A stretch of DNA of 64,000 nt from Pagrus major (taxonomy: Eukaryota; Chordata; Actinopteri; Spariformes; Sparidae), in contig NC_133216.1 of assembly GCF_040436345.1 (NCBI RefSeq), forward strand, positions 14,898,110 through 14,962,109, in the 5' to 3' direction. The translations under genes and the position numbers were made by a program. Positions 46,556 to 56,080 of the stretch are shown here, one piece after another (the first letter of the stretch is position 1; every line of letters begins with the position of its first letter). The notes under the pieces are model-generated. The model searched no databases. It was not told where the DNA came from and worked only from the letters and a program-made list of their open reading frames with translations.

Positions 46556-48205
46556 TGTATCTTTTTGTTTTGTTACAGTGGCCCTAATCGTCTTCTGTAC
46601 TCACACCACTGGGTGTAATTCATTGATGCAAATGGGAAGCATAATAATCAGAAAGATAACGATGGTTTCTTCTGCTAGAAGTTCAGTAATTAAAATGTAT
46701 CATAAAATGAATGAAATCACTCAACAGGAAGTTGACGGAACATTGGAGGTACTTAAGGTGTCCGTGTTCGCTTTAGCTTTGGATGGATTGATGATACAAA
46801 AAGTGCTTTCAGACTGAGATCATCTCTCAGTGTGATGTGAGGGAATGTGGGAGTGAAATACAGCAGGTGCCTTTCTAACTGCAGGTTACAGTGCATGATC
46901 TGATTCACAGTACTCACAACTGCTGACAACAGCTTACTTCTCCTCTCTTAACAAACCACTTATCATTTCCCCCGACCATTGCCTTCCTGAGAGTGGAGTT
47001 TTGTACGTGTACAGTACTCGTGTGACAGTACGTGTGTGCCATGATCAAGGTATCTTATACAGAATTGTAAGTAGAACAATTTTAGAAATAATAAAATAAT
47101 TCAGGATACTCTCTGCAGCTCGCAAGTCCACATTTCCCTTTAGCGCTTTGCTCTTAAAGCTCTCACCAAAATGTGTCTGTTTCTATGCCTTATCGTTGCA
47201 TCATGTACCTGTGTGTGTTGCATTGAAAGGTTTGTTATGTTAACAGACATCATCCATGACACCTGTTAGCCTTAGACATCATGTGCTGCTTCGTATCGGA
47301 CGCACGCCGGCCTCTGTAGCAGTTTTTCTTTCTTTTGTCTTGGATTCTTCCAAGGATAATGAAAAATGGCGATAACAGTGAAATTAAAGGCACTAATTTT
47401 CTTACCTATCCACACAGCATGGCATATACGAAACGTTTCATTCTCTGAGATCTGTCCTGTCGAACTATATCTGTTGTTAAACTAGTCAAACTCATCATTT
47501 TTCGTAGCACTGTCTCACTAGTCTAGACTACCCACATGCTTAGGTTTTTATATACTCGCTGCGTGGATGAAAGATAAATGGAATCCAAACAGGAAAGTAA
47601 CTTTTAGTTTAGATCGTTACATGCATTACAGTAGTACACTGATCATTTTGTATTCTTGAAAATAACTAGAGTTTTAATCTTGGAAAAATAAACACACTGA
47701 AAAGATAAAACAAGCGTAGTGTGACTTTTTCAGAGGGATGTTCAGTGTGTTAGAGACTGGACACAGATACAGACTGGTATTTGTATTGTTGGAGGTAATG
47801 GGCGACACATTTATACTAATCGTACACAGCGGATCTTCAACCTCGACCCTCAGAGATGTCTTTAAGTTCATAAAGATGATTGTCAGAGCAGAAAGTCTAC
47901 ATTAGATTTAAGGATATTCTACTAATAGTAAGGTTGTGTTGAAGGTTATATGTATTTCGGTAACTTTGCACCCAGTCCAGGGTCTCCTCTTTCATTTTTA
48001 TCCTATCTCACCATGGATACATAAAGTGAAGTTGTTGCATATTTACCAGTGGTAGAGTGGAACAAGTTATATTTACTCAAGTACACAGATTTGAGGTTCT
48101 TGCACTTTACTTGAGTGTTTTCTTTTCATGCACACATGTCAGATGGAAATATTGCCCTTTATACTTCACTACATTTATGATATCTGTACTTTGCAGATAG
48201 TACAG

Positions 48206-48443
48206 CGGGACGATTAATTTTATAATGGTCTGATTTATTTTTTTAAGTGAAATACCAACATTTTCATGGTTCCAACTTCTCAAATTTGAAGATTTGCTGC
48301 TTTCCCCTGCGTTTATTTTGATAATATAATTAATTTCAAAGAATGTTTCGACTTATTGGTTAAAAAAACAAATACTGTGAAAGTGTCACTGAGAAAATCA
48401 TCAGGAGATTAATGTAGAAGAAAAATAATTAGTTGCAGTCCCG
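48206..48443. repeat. MITE with GCTGCAACTAA-type termini (copy 3, diverged)
   Basis: The ends read GGGACGATTAATTTTATAATG and AATAATTAGTTGCAGTCCCG; the GGGAC/GTCCC ends are inverted and the interior TCCAACTTCTCAAATTTGAA matches the family. Confidence 0.45.
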
Positions 48444-49984
48444 TGTAAAATGATTAAAAATGAGCTCCACCGCAGCAAACTACAACTGCAAAATATTGCT
48501 TTTGCATTCATGCATGAGTAAAACAGCAGAATGATTTAATAATATAAAAGGGGACATTTTTTATTAAGTTCTTAGTACATTTCTCTTTCCTCGCCACTTA
48601 CAAACTTTTATATAAATAACATTTTCAGTGCAGGACTTTACGTTGTGACTCAGTATTTCTACAGTCTGAAGGATCTGAATATTCCCTCCACTGCTGGTAT
48701 TTCCATATAAATTGGGCCCCAGGTAAGCATCACTTGAGGTTAACGTTACTTTATTGTCTCCCGTGGCAGAAACTTGTCTTGGATTAAAGGAAGTGCAGCA
48801 TCGGAGCAGACATTACAGCAAAAACACACGAGAGCACAGGTTAAAAAAACTGCCTGGAGCAAGTTAATCCCAAAGTCATGCACACTGTGCACACAGCATA
48901 TTTCTCAGAACATAAATACATCAACACAACCAGCAACATGTCTCACTTACATGCTTACAAACAAACCTGAACTTCTCTTACATTTGAGTTACTTCTTCTG
49001 TCTGCTCTCCAGGAGCTGCCCTGATCAATTGAACTGATAATGGGGCAAATGAATGTTTATAATGATTGTGCCTACACAGAGGGACCCTGTGCCTCCTTCA
49101 GCTCGTACTTTCATGCCCTGTGAGTGTTCCAGTATGAACCACAAGGAGGCGACAACAGTCAAGACATGACTCCCTTTCTCTTTCCCCAACTTTGTCTGAT
49201 AAGACGAGGAAGACTTCTCACCTCAACCACTGGACAGTTTGAAAAACCACCCAATCAGAAGCAAAGTTACTTTTGAATTTCTGTCCGTTTCTTCACACAA
49301 ACATCTGGACTCCTCCTGACTGACTCTTTCTCATTCTCCAGCAGCTACAGCCTGTGGCCGCTGGCTGCTCCTTCTTAAAGTAGGTCACGGGGTCTGAGTA
49401 GTGGGTTTGAAATTTCAGCTCTTTATGTGTCATGTTCAAAATGGACATCAGGGTTGTCCCCTCAGTTGTGAGGAGGACACGTCTGGACTTGTCTGCACCT
49501 TCACAGTAACACAGTTGGTCGCACTGTGCTTCTAATTACAGATGTATACAAATAAATGAGGGCTCTTCTATTCTGTTTCACTACCCTAAAGAGGCCGGTA
49601 AGAGAAATCTTTTAATTTTCTCAAAGATGAAACATTTTCTTGACTCTCAGGCTTCATCCACCTGTGTGTGCGCTCAGCCCTGCGCTGCTGGGAGGTGGAG
49701 TGGGTGGGATCAGTCAAATCAATCCGAGGATAACGCTTTAGACCCGCCCTCTCATTGTAAACTGCAGGCTCCCAGTCTGTAGCGCTCATGGTAACGTGCC
49801 ACAGTGGATTTGGCAGCGCGCAGGACGGGAGGAGACACTTTTACGCACGGCCCCCCGCTCGCGTTTATGAGCATTTGGACGAGCAGAGAAGCGACCTGTG
49901 TTCTCATGGTGGATCCTTTCTTCATCTGCCCGTCGAGGAGAGCGCGGTGAAGTGCTGGCCGATTGAATGACACCTCCAGTCACC

Positions 49985-51790
49985 ATGGATTACGGACGGA
50001 CCATGGCCCCTCCGGTGCCCCCACACAATCCCGTACCCGCCCGGCCAGGGCAGGCGCAGGAGCGGCTGCTGAAGTGCATCCTGCTCGGAGACGGAGCGGT
50101 GGGCAAAACCAGCCTGGTGGTCAGCTACACAACGAACGGCTACCCAACTAAATATGTTCCCACTGCGTTTGATGACTTCTCAGGTGAGCAGAGGAAACAT
50201 ATTGATCTTATACTAGTTAATACCCCTCATTTTTATTGATCGGGGCTTTTCACAGACTCTTCTGCACTTGCAAAGATGATATAATGGTATAACAGCACAA
50301 ATCCAGTGCAAATGAGTGTGTAGAGATTGAAGCCTGTGATCAAATTGGTGTAAATTAATTAATCTCCCTAATTTCCACTGAGCTCCTCTTCAACTTTGCA
50401 TGTTTGTACAGCACCTCCTGTCCTCTTGTTCCACTGCTATGATGGATGAGTTTGTGTTTCCTATTTATCTGTCTCCCATCAGTGTAAAAGCACATGAGTT
50501 ATCCTCCCTGATGTTTCCACTTGGCACAGTTCCACTTTCCAAACTGTCTCGCTTGTCCCAGCAAGCTTTGGGCGCTGGAAAATTAGCAGAGATGAACAAA
50601 ATCCCTCAAAAGGGGGAACTTTTTCTAAACTGATCGGAAGAAAATACACCTGTGACCTGTTGATCAAGTCCCTCTTTAGCTCTTCTTGAGAAAATAAATG
50701 TATAATCCAACATGAACACATTTCTATCCTCATTTTGACTGAAGACATTGACCTGACTTGCAAATTTAAGAATTTTTGTCATTAATCTCTGTTAATTTTC
50801 ATACTTTACACTCATTAGCAGTACAACTAATAACTCAGCCAACACAAACCCATAAAACACTCGCTGAGAAGAACACACACCCGCCCTGGGACGATACCAC
50901 AGAGCACAGAGCGTCTCTGGTTCAGGGGTTTTGGATTGCACAACTCTGCCTATTGTTGTCAGCCTTGACCCACGAGCCCTCTCCTCTATAGTGGAATGGG
51001 CACATCTGTTGCAGTGGCTCAGAGGCAGAGATTGTCTTTCGCCCCGGTCCTGACAGAGACTGATTGTGCAGTTGGGGGCCCTTAATGGTGATGTCATCTC
51101 TCGGTGCCCGGACTCAAGAGTTGAAAGCTGACTTCTGAGCTGTTACGCAATGCCACAGGTGGCAGAGACGCAGGGGGAGAAGGGACGATAAGAGGGAGTT
51201 TTGGTCCAAAAAAATCAAAGGCGTATCATATGTCAGGGATTAGGAAATTATTACACAATGGCAGCTCTCTCTTTCACTCGTTCTTTCTCTCGTCCCGCTC
51301 TTTCTTCTCCAAGCCTGGTGCTACGATGCCTGTCCTACTGCTTGAATAGCCCCGGCAAACTCTTTGATCAGGTGGTATGACCGAGCACACACACTCCAGG
51401 CGTATTGTAAATGTTTCCATGTGCCTGCTGCTCTGCATTGTGTTCACTCTCCTGAAAAGAATAAATGGCCCTGTAATGAAGCTGAAAAATGACTCATCCA
51501 CTTTTCCAATCTGGAAATGAGGCCTATTGGAAGAGAGTCACTGAACAAACAAAATCTGCTCTGTTTTTAACCCCCCTCCCCTATTAGACAACCTTGGAAT
51601 GGCCTCTGTCAAAACACAAGCGAGAGAACAAAGCTCGCAGAGTGGTCGGAGCAACAGTAAAGTGTTGTGGTCTCAACAGTAACTGGCAGAGTGGGTGGGC
51701 GAGACAGAGCAGGCCGTCTGTGAGCTGGGAGAGCAGAGCAGGGGGTCTTTGTGTTTTCAACTGGCAGGCTTTTGTTTATGCCACACTATA

Positions 51791-51824
<34 letters not shown>

Positions 51825-54342
51825 ACTTCTGAAGCGTCAGGTGGGGGGCTGTATATTACACACAGGCTTAAAGTAATGTTGACAGCTGTGACTTACTCTC
51901 TGTGTGTGTCTGTTTCTGTGTCCGCAGCTGTGGTTCAGGTGGATGGAAGCCCGGTCAGACTACAGTTGTGTGACACTGCAGGACAGGTGAGTTCTGTTCA
52001 CTCTCAAACACATGTCGCACGGCCGTTTGGCCAAAACATTCGCTACATACGCTCTTTAAATGTCACATTTTAGCCATGTCAGTGGCGTGGCTCCGTGGAT
52101 GCCGACGTCAGTTGGTCGGTTGCTCCACTTCTTTGTGCAAACTGAGATATCTCCGCAACTATTGAAAGGAATGGCAGGGAATTGTGTGTGGACATTCATG
52201 ATCCCCAGAGGATGAAGCCTGTTGACTTTGCTGATGCCCTGATTTTTCACCGAGAGGCAACATAAGGCTCACGTTTATGGTTGTTGGATGGATTATCATG
52301 TAATTTAATTCAAATAGCAGCGATGAAAATGTGTTGCTTTTCTTGTTTTAAATACATGTTGGTCTGATGAAATTAGTTATTTGAGCACAAAACCTTGATT
52401 TCTAGGACTTTTTGAAGGTCATTTTCACCTTTTTAGACATTCAGTGGATTAAACCAATGAACAATCAACTGAAAAAAGTTGTTTGATTGCCCGAAAAATG
52501 GTTACAAACGTGCGGTTTTGTGGGCCTCTTTCCTGCTGTTTCAGGTAGCTCATCTGTATGTAGATGGAAAAATTCCTGTGCTCAGCTGTCAGTCTTCATC
52601 TGCAATGATAATAATGTTGCTTCACACGATAGGACACAGTGACAGGTTGCTGAAGGAGAGGGGAAAGGCTGTGAACTGGAGGTGATGGTGCAAAAACCCT
52701 GAAAAATAAAGGCACGAGTCCTGGCACAGAGACGGAGAAAGACGGGGAGCTTGCAAAAGTTATTGACTCATTATTTTGTTGGCACCGCAGGGCAATGTTG
52801 GAAGGAACATGTTGCGAAAGAGTGTTTTTATTTTCCCCAGAGCGTGTGTGGTTGTTTCATAATCCCGCTCAATAGAACCCTGCCCTGGGAGCAGCATATT
52901 TGACATTCACAAACGCTGCGAGGGCACTGCCAGTTCTACACAGAATCAAAGAGAACTTGGCTGTAAAGTGGAGCGAAGCATTTCAACAAGCCCGTAATAC
53001 GTGTTAAACCTCACAGCGTGTTGCAAGCTGCATACATTGTTGAAACTGCACACACACACACACACACACACAGAGGCACACACGCAGACAAGCTCGGGCA
53101 AATATGGGCAGATGAAAGTCGGCGCACACCTACTGTACTTATGCAATTTCAAAAGAGGGGAGCTCGTGCTAGAAACAGGTTGGGGTGTGCCAATAAAAAG
53201 GGATGAGGGCGAGAGTGAGTGAGGTGGAGAGAGTCGAGACAGACAGAAAGAAACGGTCTGGAGAAAAATGATAACAGCTGCCGCCAGAGCTGATAAACAG
53301 AGTTGCTCCTTACTCCAAGATGTTGATGTCTGTGTACTCTGCAGATGGACCTACGTCATGGGATCGCAAAGCACAGCCAAAGCTTGTGCTGGGAAAAGTT
53401 GATAAGTGTCCACTGCTGGAGACTGCTGATTGTTTCTGCAGCTCTGGTTGTGTTTTAAAGTCAGAAGGAGCCGACATGGATTAGGAGATACTGTATGTGC
53501 TGGAAAGGAGACGGTTAAGAGAAATAAGGAGAGGTTTGTGTTTGGTTTCAACCCTAATCTGTGTACACAAGGGTGTGGGAGGCCCTTGTTAGTCAGCTGT
53601 GTGGCTCCAAAGTGTTAATTTAACAGATTTACTGTAGGTGATATAAGTGAGTGGGCAGGGCTTGTGTATACTGTATATTAACAGAATATAAACACCATTT
53701 AGACTTATCTTTCGGCACAATTCCCTTTCCTGCGAGTGTGTTGACCGGTGAAGCGATTACTGAAAATGCATTAGTGTGTGGTCAGCCTGAGTGAAAGGTG
53801 GAGGGTGATAATTCATCAAAAGGAAAGATTTAAAGCTAAAAAACTGTTACACACTGCTAACCATCTGTTTCTGTCTCCATCACCAGGATGAGTTTGACAA
53901 ACTCCGCCACTTCTGCTACAGCCGCACCGACGCCTTGCTGCTCTGCTTCAGCGTGGTCAGCCCGGCCTCCTTTCAAAACGTCTGGGAAAAGTGGGTCCCA
54001 GAAATCCGCCGCCGCTGCCCTCTCACGCCCATCCTCCTGGTGGGCACGCAGTGCGACCTGCGGCAGGACGTCAAAGTACTGATCGAGCTGGCGAGGCGGC
54101 GGGAGAGGCCCGTGCTGGAGGAAGACGCCAGGGCGCTGTCGGAAAAAATTGGGGCGGTGACGTACATCGAGTGCTCGGCGCTGACACAAAAGAATCTGAA
54201 GGAGGTGTTTGACGCAGCCATCGCCGTGGGTCTGCGTCACTCTGACAGGAGAGTGAGGCGGGAGAGGAAGGTCCGCAGCACAGCTGATAAGATGAAGATG
54301 CTCTCCAAGTCCTGGTGGAAGAAGTATGTGTGCGTCCAGTAG
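49985..54342 (+). CDS. rhou: Atypical Rho GTPase, RHOU/Wrch1-like, three exons, 237 aa
   Basis: RHOU is a Cdc42-related GTPase that affects cytoskeleton, filopodia and focal adhesions. Coding exons: 49985-50183, 51928-51986, 53887-54342, phases 1 and 0. Motifs (numbered from the ATG at 49985): P-loop GDGAVGKTS (35-43), switch [11 protein letters not shown] (57-66), DTAGQ (82-86) with the catalytic-Gln equivalent, TQCD (140-143) and SALTQ (183-187). The Rho insert is [26 protein letters not shown] and [16 protein letters not shown] match RHOU more closely than RHOV. The N-terminus has [14 protein letters not shown], a proline-rich SH3-binding type typical of RHOU. The tail [17 protein letters not shown] ends in Cys-Val-Gln rather than human CCFV; the cysteine equivalent to the reported palmitoylated second Cys is kept. 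An in-frame ATG at 49967 has a poor context, while 49985 sits in CACCATGG. Confidence 0.9.
51793..51823. repeat. (GT)n microsatellite in rhou-like intron 1
   Basis: About 14 uninterrupted GT units, 105 bases before the exon 2 acceptor. Confidence 0.9.
52060..52290. repeat. Dispersed teleost repeat in rhou-like intron 2
   Basis: Words such as CTGAGATATCTCCGCAACTATTG, ACATTCATGATCCCCAGAGG and GACTTTGCTGATGCCCTGA belong to a very common teleost repeat usually read as ...CATTCATGGTCCCCAGAGGATG...; part of the same family appears reverse-complemented near 9380-9420. Confidence 0.5.
53048..53073. repeat. (CA)n microsatellite in rhou-like intron 2
   Basis: About 12 CA units. Confidence 0.9.
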
Positions 54343-54641
54343 AGAGGGAGGAAAGGATTGTCCTGTGACTGATGATTAAACTGGAACTGCTGACTTATTG
54401 GCGGGGACTGAGTTGGATGTAAGGACTGTTTTTACATTCAGCTGGACGGCTGCAGATGTGGCGGCCAGAATGACTTTGATTCAGTGGAGCAACAGCTCAA
54501 CAGAGGCAGAGTGTGTCTGCCTGAGCTGGGATACCTTTGTTGATGCCTAAAAGACAGAGCGTGTAAGACTGTAACTTCTGCCTGCTCCTCTGAACTCTTA
54601 AATGAGACTGTGACCAGCATTCAACCAAAAGTTATGGAGCT

Positions 54642-54647
54642 AATAAA
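54642..54647 (+). terminator. Polyadenylation signal of the rhou-like gene
   Basis: AATAAA lies 300 bases after the stop codon and is the first canonical signal there, which implies a compact 3' UTR. Confidence 0.65.
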
Positions 54648-54875
54648 GTTTTATGGCACATGGACTGCATGTCATACTGGACACGTCCAAAGGAAACGTG
54701 AGCTGAGTTGTTCAGATGGTGGTGTTATGTACTGAAAGTATACTCCTCCTGTGTCTCTGATCTGATACCCTTCTTTAACAAAGTATATTATTTTATGTGT
54801 TATACACTGTAATTCAGCCCCTCAACACTTCTGATAGATCCTTTTTATCTCACTGAAATCAGAACATGAAGTTAA

Positions 54876-55022
54876 AGGTCCAGTTTGTAAGATAGTTGAT
54901 TTTTGAATCTCATTCTCGTCAAATACTGACGAGTTGGGTTGGTGGTCGGCCTGATCTACCGAGTTTTGGTACATTGTGTTGGGAATGACACTCAGCAATC
55001 AGTTTTCTGACAAACAGGACCT
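54876..55022. repeat. Complete short TTAA-flanked MITE, AGGTCC ends
   Basis: The left end AGGTCCAGTTTGTAAG and the right end (reverse-complemented) AGGTCCTGTTTGTCAG are inverted repeats; TTAA abuts both (54872-54875 and 55023-55026). It is 147 bp and related to the element at 4201-4424. Confidence 0.75.
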
Positions 55023-55171
55023 TTAACACAAGCTGCTCAGCTTAAATCCCAAATAAAAGAAATGCAATAATTCTGCTGTTGAAAATCGAAGCCAGGCATG
55101 CACCTTGTCTCCTAAGTCAGAACTAACTCATGCTCTTTTGGATTACAATCACATGTAAATGAGTATAAATT

Positions 55172-55467
55172 AGGGCTGCAACTAAAAATTATTTTCATTA
55201 TTTTGAAGATGAATCGTTTAGTACATAAGTCAAACATTTGTGAGAAAGGCTACGTCTTCAGATCGCTTCTTATGTCCAGCCAACAGTCCAAAAATCCAAA
55301 CACTTCAATTTACTCTCATGAATGACAAAGAAAAGCAGAAAATCCTTTGACTTTTTGTACATTTTTGCTTGGAAATGATTGATACAATGAATCGATCACC
55401 AACATAGTTGGCTATTAATTTTCTTTCAATCGACTAATCGATTAATCAACTAATCGTTGCAGCTCTG
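55172..55467. repeat. MITE with GCTGCAACTAA-type termini (copy 4, complete)
   Basis: The left end AGGGCTGCAACTAAAAATTA and the right end (reverse-complemented) CAGAGCTGCAACGATTAG are inverted repeats. The interior GAAAAGCAGAAAATCCTTTG and AATCGATTAATCAACTAATCG are family words. Its right end overlaps the end of the open frame of the minus-strand candidate exon at 55446-55600. Confidence 0.75.
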
Positions 55468-56080
55468 GGAACATATTCTTTAAATAATCTGAGTTCTTCG
55501 GGGATGGGACGCTGTGGTTTGAACATGTTGTAATCCAGCCGTTCACTTCTGTAAGATCGTGTTGGGATTTCTCTACACCAGCTTGTGTCTGTGCTACAAT
55601 CTGAAGTGTTGACACAGCTGTCGCACTGTTATAGGTCTGTATGCCACACACCTACTACATTAGACTGATGCCACAAAACATTAACAGAGTACACCGAATG
55701 CCTATTGGTGCTGATGATTACCCGACCAACTGGTTTTGGAGGCTTCAGTTGACCAAAAAGCGTGACCTTAAGTCAGTTTGTTAGTTTTTATACTGTTACA
55801 AGGTTGCAGCAATAAGTTGGGTGGTGCCACTGTACATTGCACTTAACACACACAGTCTAAACTCATCACTGAGGTCTCGCCATGCAATGGCCTTTGGACC
55901 GGTGGTGTGACTTGGACATAAAGCAGGTAAAAGCGCTGAGATGTAGTGGTCGATCTGCATGTTCACTGCACTCACCTCTGGTTTGGATGATCACAGGGTC
56001 TTTCTTTGTCATCGTAGTCACGGCCTTGAACAGATAATTATCCGTCTTTGTCTGTCCGTGTATTGGAGCTCTCTCCTCAT
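55446..56080 (-). CDS. Unrecognised small gene, two candidate 3' exons
   Basis: Two exons join in phase on the minus strand. Exon 55976-56080 (105 nt) lies between a TCATTTCAG acceptor and a GTGAGTGC donor; only one of its three frames is open, with entry phase 1 and exit phase 1. Exon 55446-55600 follows an ACACTTCAG acceptor and continues the same phase to TGA. The joined frame contains IHGQTKTDNYLFKAVTTMTK, then DTSWCREIPTRSYRSERLDY and FKPQRPIPEELRLFKEYVP: charged, aromatic, with no low-complexity or hydrophobic segment, unlike repeat-derived translation. I do not recognise the family. The last seven residues and the stop lie in the end of the MITE at 55172-55467. Upstream exons are unknown; a possible first exon is at 62796-62817. 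What supports it is splice-site quality plus phase agreement, not homology, so it could be a pseudogene or a chance pair. Confidence 0.45.

Larger units (their letters stand above)
45548..49966. other. rtn2 3' UTR and intergenic region up to rhou-like
   Basis: No exon was recognised. Candidate rtn2 polyadenylation signals occur near 47090 and 47685 (AATAAA). Repeats seen are a TTCTGACTTTAATCTCA-type array (about 46425-46555) and a GCTGCAACTAA-type MITE (48206-48443). The last 300 bases before 49967 are GC-richer and probably hold the rhou-like promoter and 5' UTR. Confidence 0.5.
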
